A stretch of 23,953 bases of DNA from contig NW_019091377.1 of NCBI RefSeq assembly GCF_001949145.1, forward strand, positions 1,593,372-1,617,324, in the 5' to 3' direction. Below, one piece after another: positions 8,830-20,200 of this stretch. A model generated the notes under the pieces. That model was not told the origin of the DNA and made no database searches. It saw nothing but the letters and a program-made list of their open reading frames with translations. Source of the stretch: Acanthaster planci. Lineage: Eukaryota; Echinodermata; Asteroidea; Valvatida; Acanthasteridae. Position 1 is the first letter of the stretch. Each line of letters opens with the position of its first letter. Position numbers and translations under genes: made by a program.

Positions 8830-8963
8830 AGCAAAGGCATCAAGAAGCTGAAATGTGAAAATCTCCTATACTTTTGTACACAGCCAGTGACGAAAAAAAA
8901 AGCGGACATCCAAAACAAAAAAAGCTGAAATCAGCTAAAAAGCTGAGAAATCTCACCTCTGAC
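8830..8963. repeat. Interspersed repeat, copy A
   Basis: It shares long words with 13611-13729: cttttgtacacagccagtga, caaacaaaaaaagctga (with one change) and aggcat.aagaagctgaa. Copy A has a small internal duplication of agctgaaatcagctaaaaagctga. The family is unknown and no inverted ends are seen. Confidence 0.75.
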
Positions 8964-9142
8964 AATTTCCTCCAAAGTCTGTGAAGAATTTCCTTTCACA
9001 AAGAGAAAAAAATTTGGTATTCGTAGAGCAACGTTAGCTTAGGTATGTGTATTCAATTAATTCGCTTCCATCTAGATTCTCACTCTACAATGTCAGACAA
9101 ATTTAGCACCATTTTTGTACAAAACACAGTGTCCCACCGAGT

Positions 9143-9408
9143 TGTCATGTGTGACCTGCTCTGTGAAAATGAGTCTTAAGTCGCCAAAGCCACTTTGGAG
9201 TAAAAAGTCCTTTAGAATAATTTTGCGCAGTGTAAATCAATAGGAACCCACAGCATTTTTCACTATGGAGTATCCACTTTCATCAAGATGCCAAACAGGG
9301 AGAAACACAAAACAAAAAAACTCAATTTGCTCTTTCCAATACAAATGGAAACTCAAAAATGCCTCTGGCAACTTAAGACTCATTTTCACAGAGTGGGTCA
9401 CATGTGAC
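9143..9408. mobile_element. Foldback / MITE-like element with ~43 bp inverted arms
   Basis: 9143-9186 and 9366-9408 are inverted copies with about 5 mismatches in 43; the shared core is cttaagactcattttcacag. Weaker similarity continues inwards. There is no coding content and I see no clear target duplication. It lies in the intergenic interval downstream of UCK2. Confidence 0.65.
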
Positions 9409-11097
9409 CACTCACATGTTCAACATTTAGAGCGGCCAAGTTGGCTCTTTTTCTAAAGGTGTTCCAAACTAGAAAAGCAAAGATCTGGATACTATTGTGC
9501 TGTGTCCCGACCCCAAAATGTTAGAAGATATAGCACTGTAAGAGAGTCACTGCTTCCCCATGCATTCAGAGGTGGACACTAGACGACATTTCAATGCCTC
9601 TGAGCTGTTGTGCCAACACTTGGTGCCTTTCTCACGTGGGAAGTCATATTTGTGCGCATTCAAATGAAAATCATTCACAAGCACTCCGTGACCCCTTTGG
9701 GCACTAACCAGAGCATGCACTTGTGATGCGTCCTTTGCCTCTGGCATGAGGGGTCACGCAAAGAAAGCACCCTCTACAGTTTTGCAGAGCACAGGAATGC
9801 ACTGCCACGTAATACCATGCAAGCCTCTTTGGTAACTCTGTGCTCTGATGTGATTTGGCGACTGAATGCAGTGTCATGAATATTCACAACTTTTAAGGCG
9901 ACAACTTTTTTGGAACAAACTCCCAACATTATGAGCGCCATTTATCTTCAGTATTTGAAAATCAACAGTGGACTGCGACATGTTACAGACTCCCTGAGCA
10001 ACAATTGTAATAATTTTATCAAAACAGAGGAAAAAGTCCCAAACATCTGAACTGAACTCAAGCCGACCAATTAAGGAAATCTAATCCAATTGCCTGATTA
10101 CCTCTTGGCACAAATTTTCTTACCACAATTATTGAACTAAAATCATATTGTCAGCAGTTTATAGCTATGTATACAGGCTTATCTGTACAGAATACCAATC
10201 CCTAAAGCAAAGAAAAAAGAATGAAAATCTTTCATATTGTCTTACAGCAATGCTACCTCCACATGCTTTCTTATAATTATTACTTTTTTACACTATACAA
10301 AACCTAATTTTCGAAGTCTTATGAATTTCATTCGAATGTTGTTGATTAAACACAGTTTGACAACATGATAAACAAATGGAAATAGTTGTACCACACTTGT
10401 GAGATTCAAACAAATCCAAAACTTCAAAAATCATCAGAAGTGATTTAATAAATACTTGAGTCAACAAAAGCCTTCAAAGAAATTTTTCTTTCTTGGGTCG
10501 AACTGGCCCTCTTCCGGCACAAATCACTCTTTTACTAACGTACCACTTGCCAAGGCTCAGACCTGATCACTCTGGAACCTGAGAGTCAATTGCTTCCTTC
10601 CCCCAAAGCATAAGCACCAATGCCTATGATTGGTCAGTTCCTCACTCGGAACCACGAAAAAGAAATTAACAGAAAGTCCACAAAGAAAGACACACTATGT
10701 TTTGCGAGGTACTCTGCTTAACCTTCCCTGAAATTTTTTTTAAATTAGAGAGTTCCTCCCTTGTTACTTTTCTCGGTGTTTACGATGGAGAATAAGGTCA
10801 AAAAGTCCAGTAAGATCCAGCCTCTTATGGACCAACATCTGTGATTACTCATTTCACCATAAAGAAATAACCACGGTTTATACAACAAATGACATGATTG
10901 GTCACTTTGCAACCAACCAACAACCACAATAAAGCCCTTACACATGTTTATAATGTGGTCTTAGCATGTGCATTTCCCACACACAGATCCCCACTTACCA
11001 TTGGTCATGCCAAGAATGGGGCTTGGAAGTCAAAAACGACGACTGGCCATTCTACTGCAGAAAAAAAATTCAAGTTGATCCCTTTTTTATATTTTTT
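9409..11097. other. Intergenic / possible UCK2 3' UTR, no gene recognised
   Basis: No conserved peptide or clear repeat is visible. If UCK2 transcripts end near the ATTAAA at 10449-10444 (minus strand, with GT-rich sequence just past it), 10420-11097 would be 3' UTR. Confidence 0.4.
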
Positions 11098-11261
11098 TCA
11101 GTGGGGCCTACCACCTGCGCCTGTTTCAGATGGGTTTCGTTGTCTTCCAGGCTTCTCCAAGCCCAGGCCTTCATCAGGGAATGTGTTGCCATTGCTGATA
11201 TGTTTCTTCAGACCCCCGTTGAGGATATCCTTGATGTGTTGTACAATCAGCTCAATTGCAA
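11098..11261 (-). CDS. UCK2: UCK2 exon 6 and stop codon
   Basis: The acceptor ccccttag precedes 11261 and TGA is at 11100-11098. It encodes [16 protein letters not shown], as in vertebrate VAINLIVQHIQDILNGG. A lineage-specific Gly/Pro-rich tail follows, ending RPH. Confidence 0.95.
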
Positions 11262-14200
11262 CTAAGGGGAGGGAAGAAAATGAGAGACCAGCTTGGTTAC
11301 AGACGAACGTCAGCTTCTGACTCTTTCTCTGTCGGCAGCAAAAGGGAGACAGATGCCTGATCCGTCCACAATCAGTCGAGACGCCATTTCTGTCAGGACA
11401 CCTGTGCCTACTTAAGCTGCACTGGCTGTAACCATGACTTGGCACAGCCACGCACACACAATGCAAAAGTTATATCAATTCCAAAGGCATAGACTATCAA
11501 ATAGCCTATTGACTGTATTTGACCAGTCACAATGTGGACTGCGTAAGAGATCCGACTGTTGGAGACCAGGGAATGGATTTTGGACTCTCTGTGACTGTTT
11601 CTGAGAGGAGGAAGATTTAAGGCCAACTGAATCTACATATACCAAAAACCTATTTAGGCATGGCATAGACCAATTAAACACTGTACACCCAGTCAACATT
11701 ACATGGGACTTGGTGTCGCAAAACGCATCACTCGGTCATTGAAAGTTAAGCTTTGATGGATTGCCAAAACCTCTTTGTGACAACTACAAGGGCGGGCTTA
11801 TGAACAAGTGAGCAATGCCAACTCTTCCATCAAATTATTCCCAGCACCAAAATCGTATAGTCAGGAACAACAGCAATCAGGAAATCTCAACAAAGTGTTG
11901 TAGTATTGGGACCCCCTTTAACCCCCCCTCCTAATTTTTTTAAGGTACGGGTACATTTACCTCCTCCCAATTTGCGCGTGTTTATTCTGGCATACAGTGT
12001 CTACTGCTGTTTCACGTAGGTATCCTACCTTAACATGAAACAGCTGATGATGCAACTGCCTGTGGGACACTTGAAGGTTGTGTGGTGGCCTTTGTACTAT
12101 GGGTCATTCTGATCCAAGCCTTTAATGACTGAATACTGACCACCACACCAATCTCAACTAGTGTCCATTTGTTTTCACCTATACAGTCTCCCTTTCCTCT
12201 TTAATGTACACCTTGCAACGGCTAATCCAGTAGTCGTTGGGGGTGCAACAACCCACCCCTTAAGGCTGGTCCATACTTCAGGCGAATGCAAAAACGAAGC
12301 CAATTTGAGGCCACGAAAAATTTCTACCAAATTTCGCCCCAGTTAAAATGTGTGCAACTTTTGCGAATGAATTCGCAATGCAAATATTTGATCATGCCCT
12401 CACAGTTTCCCATTCCTGTTCACGCAGAATACGAACCGGCCTTTATGCTCAAAACTTTTCAAGGGGTATCAACTCCCTCGAGCAAGGCGGGCTCAACCTC
12501 ATCCACAAAAAGTCCTCCCAAAACCTCCATTCGGATCTTGAAAGTTCTGGGCCACTTAGCGTGGAAGAAAACCACATCGCATACCTATGTTTTCAGCGCC
12601 TCTGGGAATGATGATGTCTGCGTATTTCTTGGTGGGCAGGCAGAACTCTTCAAAGGCCGGCTTGACAAATTTGACATAATGCACAAGAACTTGCTCCAGT
12701 TCTCGCCCTCTATCATTGATATCACGAACAACTGGGAAGAAAAAAAATTTCAATTTTTATTGTTCGGGTTGAGGGAAAAAAACCTCATTAATTTGCCTCA
12801 TGAATATTCAAAACTCCTTCCCATTCAAGATTCAGTGGCACTTCAATTTTGGCTTAGATTTTCCGAGGGGTATCAAGTGCCGTTCCAAGGAAAAGCGACT
12901 GGGTTCAACCTTCCTGAATCCTTCAAGATCCTCCAAATGGGCCCAAATGGATGCGGAAGGGTCTCATTGGGAACCCTGTGAGGACTGCCAAACTAAACAA
13001 AATGAAGATGACCCCGAGTGAACTTTTCGTCTTCCGGCTTTCATGCACATTTTAAACTGGTCCTGTTCAGGAGGTGGCCATACTGAACTGAAAGCAAGAT
13101 TAACTGGTCATTTAGGGAAACTGAAAAAAAGAGTGGAAGCGATGAAATAAAAGATCATTACAGCTTTTAATGATGCCGGAAAGATGAAGAATAATTTCAA
13201 ATTTGTAATAACTCATATCTAAGTGTTTTAAGAGACATTAAACAGAAAATGAAGGTGAGGCTTGAAATCCCAAATAGTCTGTCACCACTCCATTTAACAG
13301 ATTACACGGAACAATACTGATTCAGGGAACACTATCAACTTTCAATTTTCAACGGTTACCCCTTCTGGACAGTCTGGTGTCGGCATCGGTGTCCACGAAG
13401 AGCTTCATGTGGAACATGTCTCGGACCTCTTTATTGTAGAATACCAAAATACCCTCGAAAAGCACCACATCAGCCGGGTAGATCACTGTAAACTCTTCCG
13501 CTTTCCTGAGAGAGGGGAAACAATTCACTGGTAAATTTTCTCTGAGTACATTAATGTAACCAGTACATTAACCCATTTGAATGCAGGATGAGATTGACCA
13601 TGAGAAAACAGCTGGAAAAAAGGCATAAAGAAGCTGAACTGTAAAAATCTCCCATACTTTTGTACACAGCCAGTGAGGAAAAAAAACTGAAATCCCAAAC
13701 AAAAAAAGCTGAGGAATCTCATCCCTGACTGTTAAAACGAAACGACTTCCAATTCTATTTACAAACCGTCCAAAGTGTTCAAAATACCCTCGAAAAGCAC
13801 CAAATTTTGACATTTGGATTTTTCACACATGCCTTTTGTTCTCCAGTTTCATTCAGCACAGAAACTTGTCAAACCAGCTTGGGGGCCTACGTGTATACAA
13901 AACGTAACCCATTCCTTTGTACATGATCACATCCGAAGAGGGCTACACATGGTTTAAGAACTTGCACAGCTTTGCTGACAACCACATGGGCTGTACACAG
14001 TTGGTCGCAATATGAGCGATTCAAAAGACAGTACTCCGCAAACAGGTTCCAATGGAAAAGTCACTGTTTTGCAGTGCATTGTGGGAAACTGTCAACAAAT
14101 TCTATTACCTGGCTATGCACAGGAAACTTGAATTAAAGCCAATGTTTGTCAGGGAAGAAGATTCCTGAGTGGATTCTGAGTAGCAGTTTAATAACTAATC

Positions 14201-17200
14201 CATGTTTCTTTCTATAGCACAGAATGTCCAAATCTATCAAAAAAATTTCCCAAGCTGTCTGCTGACACATGCTCAATGCAAATCGTGGCAAGGCAGCCAT
14301 GCTTTAGTCAACTGTAAACTTGAAAAATGGCTTCTCCATGGCAACCTCTTGGTGGCGCACTGTCTTGTGAAATCGTTCCTATCAATGCTTTCAATATATT
14401 GCCCCTAACCCGTCTGTGTTCATAAATCTCCATCACTACCTCTGTATCTCCTACTTCTATTCACCTTGAGTTCGTCGTGAAATCATAAGTTGGAATCTTA
14501 ACCGTCTTGCCAGCTACAACATCCTCCAACGTCCGCTTGATCAGCTCAAAATCAAAGGAATCTGCAGACCACCAAAAAAAAAGATGCAAGTGACAGAGGC
14601 TGCAAACTAAGTCCAGGAAAACCAGTTTTTTGAGAATTTTGAAGGAGAGAAATGCAGAATTATGGGTCATTTTGATTCATTTTGAGGGAAACTTTGGCGA
14701 ACACCTCACTCTGTTTTTTTTAAAGCCAACTTTCTTGAAGCCAGACAGAGCTAGCGTCAATACCTACCAGGGTGGTCAAAATTGAACTGGCCCTTGAAAG
14801 CTTTGGCCTGCTCCCCATTGCTCAGGTCTCGGTAGAAGCTGTCCTGGCTGATGACGGCCACCTTACGCTTCTTGCTGTCGATGTTGCGCTGCCCCAGACG
14901 CTCAACTATCTTTGTGCAGACAGAGGACTGACAGAAGAGGTCAATAACACCAGACAATTAATTATTGGCAGGGTCTCTCCTTGGACTGGAATTAAATAAT
15001 GTCCTTTATTAAGTATTCTTTTCTAGTACTACGTGATTAGTCCTTTTAACAAATGACCCAAGATTTATTTGAACTCTGACCACATCTTTCTATGAATGCT
15101 TGATGTTTTGTTTCATTTTCACATCATCTACGCGTAGATTGGAGTTGAAATCTTGTCGGTCGCAAATGACAGAGGACAAGCAATGGTCACCGACCAGTGT
15201 CACACCTCAACTGAGTGACGAGTTGGGACCCGCTACTGCTGACCTGTATGGACTGACTGGTGGTGACTTGGTCAGAGCGGTGATCTTGACCAGTGCATTT
15301 GAAATCTTCTAGATATGCTTTCAATTTATAAATACCCCAAAGGAGTACAGGCAAAACCAACTCAACTTAGTATGTTTGACAGCAAAAAAACAGTGACTGC
15401 CTTATTGTTAGACATCAATTGATGAAATCCAGTCACAGCACCACACACTGACCTCAAACATATGTAAACTGGTTCATAACTGTATATATAATTTTGACAA
15501 AGATTTGCTTCGGGATCTATATAGCCTACACAACCCATCAAGTGTGCAAAATCAGAGGGTGTCAGCATCAGGAAATGGGAGGTGGGGAACTCTGGACAGC
15601 CAAATGTTACACAGGGGTACATGTAAATGATTGAATAAAAATGCATTATGCCCTACATGTATGTGCTACTAAATTGCTAATTTATTTTCAGTTTTCTTAT
15701 GTTAATTAAAAGTCTGCTGACTGCGTCACATGTACGACGATACGTGTACATGAGTACCATTCTCAAAAAGACAGCATATATTTGTCTACAGCTACTTCTA
15801 GAATACAAAACGTTGAGTTTTGATGAGTTTAGAGGGTCGCGGCATTGAGTATGCTTGTTAATTTCATGACGGCAATGTAAAACTCAGCCAGAGCAAGGGA
15901 GTCCTTCATCCTGTTGTGTAAGTCCATGTTTATTTAGTGATAAAAAGAGGAAGTTACAGCTACATTGAACTCATCGATTAAGGGGCACTAGTTGATTTTT
16001 TTTTCTTCTTCAGATGTTCACACGCACTAATAGTAGTAGTTGACCCCTATTAAAACATGACCTTGCTTGGAGCTCTGCAATGAGCCCTTGCAAAGTTACA
16101 GTGTACCTTTGGTTTGGTAGGCATCTGGTTTCTGCCACTTCTGTTCTATTTTTAGGTACCATTCTTAGACCGGTATCTCTCACTTTTACTTGCGGACTTT
16201 ACTAACTACAAAAATGCAATTTAAAACAAAACTGAAAGACACCTTCAATTTGCTTCACAGATTATTGAAGAATTTCCTTTTTTCCGGTCTCTTGAAACTT
16301 CCTGGCTTCTGATATTCCATACTACCACTGCAAAGGTAGTCTGCAGTGCAAACATGTTAAAGGCCTGCAAGTCAACAGCCAACTTTATGTCACATTAAAT
16401 ATGTGAGACTTGTGTCTTCCAAAGTAATGTTCCGCACATATAAACGTACGGTACATGTATGTAATCCTGACCGCTGAAACTCGATCAAAAGCCATTCCTT
16501 CACTTTGGGGAAGTTTGTTGGGCATGGTCCTGCAGTCCTGAGGTGGCCCCATGTTGAGGGAGTTTGACGGACTTGGTCCAGAAGGCCTGAATCAATGATC
16601 AACAGTGCTGACGTTGTGTGAGCCATGTAACTAGCATACAAATACATGTAGTACGCGCAAAATTACTACCCAAAATACACCCGAATCACTGAACCAGCTT
16701 TATTTGGTGTGTTAAGTTGCCAGATCGAGGCTCTATATGCCTATAGCAACAGCATGCAAAGAGTGAATTGAATCAGTGATGAATTTTGTTCGAAGCAATT
16801 TGGATTGCACAGGGAGAGTTGGATTTTTATACATTGGGTCCAGCCAGTGCCCAGTAAACGGAACTACGTAGAATTATTGTTCTAGCATGCCTTTAAGTAC
16901 ATGTACATGCGTGTGACTGCACATTCATGTACATGACTTCACTTACAGTAAATGTGGGCTGCTGTACAGTTTTTGAATGTCAATCCCACACTGATGAGAA
17001 CACAAAATATTTAGCCAAACTGTTCAACACGGTTCTTCCTGAGGGCCGAGCACAAAGTATGTTGAATGTCCCCTCCAAGGAGCTGCATGAAGCCAAAATG
17101 AAATACTAAAAGACAATCAACTGGCGAGAGCCTCCAGATTCTCATCCCAAGAACTGTACAGGCAGACAGGAAACTTTTGAAATGGAATTGTCACAACACC

Positions 17201-20200
17201 TGTTCCGTGTTCACAGATGTTTTGTGACTTAAAGACGACCTCTCTGCCATCCAGCTGCAGAGAAGAGCAAGGATGTGCTGTCCATCCATAAAACGGAGTC
17301 CACAGGAGCCAGGTCCGCCCTCCCAGGAGTCCCAAAATACCTCTTTTAATTCAAAGGCCTCAAGCCAAACAAATCCACAGGGGGGCGGCGATTCAGCCGC
17401 TCCCTAAATGGACCAAAATGACCACAGCGCCTTGTCACGCTTGTGGTTTGGGGGGGGAGAGGGACAAGGCTGCACTTAGTAATATCTTTCTGGTGATTCA
17501 TGATATCTCCTTGCATACATTTCCAGAGGTCACCGTCTGGGCAGTAAGCAGAATCAAAGAACACTGGATTGATGAAAATAAACCATCTTCAGCACTGGGG
17601 AAAAATGCTTTTTTTCATTACCAGAGACCAGATTTATTTGAAGCCTTCTTACTCCTTTGCTGCACCTCCAACTGATCTTGACTGCTGAGTAGAACCGCTG
17701 CCTTTTTGTTTTTGGTCATAAATTAAACCCTAATCCTTTACCAAAAAAGAATTCATGTGGTTCCATTCTCCCCACTCCTTTTTTGGCCTGATATGAATGC
17801 ACGTGTGCTAATCAAACAGAGAAGCCGGAAAAGCTAATGCAATGTTAGTGTATAAAATAAACAGATTTTTTTTTTCAGGGTTTTGTTCTCCATTTGAAGA
17901 ACAGCAACCTGGTGGTGAGTGTTTCTGAAGTTTGTATTTTGAGAAAACAGGCCTGATTAACTAGTTTTTTTTGTTGTTGTTGACACTACGCTAATATTAC
18001 AGACACAAACCTGACGAGGTAATGGCTCTTTGCACAACCCCCCCCACTTTGTCGCGCGTGCCAGCAATTTTAGGTTCATCCTGAAGTGTATTGTCTCTCT
18101 GGTCGACTGCGTGCAAATCGATATGATACAACAATCACTTTATTACAAGTGCTCGGTTACTTTGGTTTTGCCAGTGGTCTATGGTCAGGTTTCATGGACC
18201 ATGCGCAGATTTCAGCTTTTTTTGTCTAGGGAAGGAAGAACTGCCATGGAAGTGTCAAAAGGCCAAGCGGACGGGGGAAAAAGCCTCTCTTGACTAAAAA
18301 TAGATCAGGTTACAGACACAAAAGGGGCTGGCCAAGCTAGTAAAGGGCATTGGCATTTCACTGTACAAAGATCATTTGTATGGTCATTCAGGGATGAGAA
18401 ATAATCAAAATTGAGAAAATATTATAATAATGTCAGTAATAACCACTTCGGGAGAGAGCATCTTTTAGTGGTAACAAGACAACTGGTGTTAATCCCACAT
18501 GCACTGTAAAGACAGAGAGAGGAGGGCGGATGAAATGAGTTCTGGTATTTTAATCTCATAAAAGAATTTGTTATTTTAGCTGCCTGATACTATGACAACT
18601 TCTATTGGAAGAAGTCCGATCATGCCAGCATGATGTGGAAAGATGTACATGTACATGTATGAAAACACATGGGTAAATCCAGAAATTAGGGGTCCAAAAG
18701 TGTGACATTTTTCGTGTCACTGTTACATCTAACCTTTGTTATTTGACATGGAAATATCACCGGGATTGATTTCAAACTGTTACCATTTGTTTGGCAGATA
18801 ATTTGCATTAATTCATCACTCTTGGAAATTAGAAAATGTGTTATGAACTTACAAAATCGTATGTCAGATGTTACAGGGAAACCCAAAAAAAAAAAAATGG
18901 ACCCCTAATTTCTGAAATTACCAACATCAAAATTTTCAGAGTCTGCAGGATTTGGAATCTGTGTCACAATTAAAAAGGAATCTTAAAAAAAAATTATTTT
19001 CAAAAAAGTTTTTTCCCCAGAAGCATTTTTAAAAATGGTGCTTGAAATTCTGGTGTCAATTCTAAAAAAGGAAAGGGTGGGTCTATTAGTCCTGGGATGT
19101 TAAATGACCGATTTGTTGGTAATTTACAGGTAGACATTATGGTTTTGTGTTCAATATTGCATCACAATTCAATAATTAGTTGTCTAGTTATATGAAAATT
19201 GATAATATTGTAGATTCGTGATATGTATTTTTATTCTCTGCTTGACTTTTTTGATGTCAACTTATGTAAATTATACTTGTGTTCATGCGTAATTCAACCT
19301 TTGGTTGCGAGAGATGATACATGTACATGTATCCACGAGTCACCACAATCTGCGCACTTCGTACTTTGACCAAACTTTATTCTTAAATACACTAAATTTT
19401 CATGGCTTCATTTTCAGTAGTTCAAAGTTTGACTTAAATCCTACACAGAATAATATGAAGAACATCAGATGTCACCAAAGCAACAGGAACAACGTCGTCT
19501 GCAAACATGTCAGATCGGCTGTAGTAAAACCCATGTCACCATAATTCGCACAAGTACGTTGCAAATGTCATTTTGCTGGGTATCGGTAATGCCCTACTTC
19601 TGAAAAAACTGCCAGTTCTCTTGAATGAGGAATTAATTTTTTGCATTAATTACTTTGGTTTAGTGATGCAGTTTGAGGAAAAAAAATTTCATTCGCAATA
19701 GCTTGACCTCCCATCACTTTCTCTTTTTCGTTCTCCTAGATTGTTTTCAATTTAATTTGAAGTAAGAGTGAGGCATTAATTTTCATTCTTTCAAATAAAT
19801 CATAATCAAAATTAATATGAGTAATTTATCTGGATATGATGACAAAACTTCTCTTTCTACAGGTATTTCTGAAAAAAAATCACAAAATACAGTGCCAGCG
19901 AATCCGCGCACGTCATCACCAACGGGAATCTCAAAATATATGCTGCGCAGTACTTTTTCACGCTCAATATTTTGGTAACGCCCTCAATATTTGGCAAAAG
20001 GTGATCCAAGTCGTCATAAGTGCCCGTATCTACCATCTAATATCGGCCATATACAAACAACAATCATTTATCCGTTTTCAAGACAATTTTAATCAATTCA
20101 TTTTGAATTTAGTCTGTAAAGCAAAGCTTTTGCTCAGTTGACATTTTTCCCGAGTTCTCCCTGGAAAAGCTTTTAATTCGCATATACAGCAGCTGCAACA

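Noticed and set aside
12286-12981. Long (231-codon) plus-strand open frame
   Set aside because: It runs antisense across UCK2 exon 5 and its flanking introns. The peptide has no family features, and the exon on the other strand has clear splice sites and homology.
17117-17564. Two minus-strand open frames in UCK2 intron 1 as extra exons
   Set aside because: No recognisable domain. Inserting them would break the P-loop join, where exons 1 and 2 already fit in phase 0.
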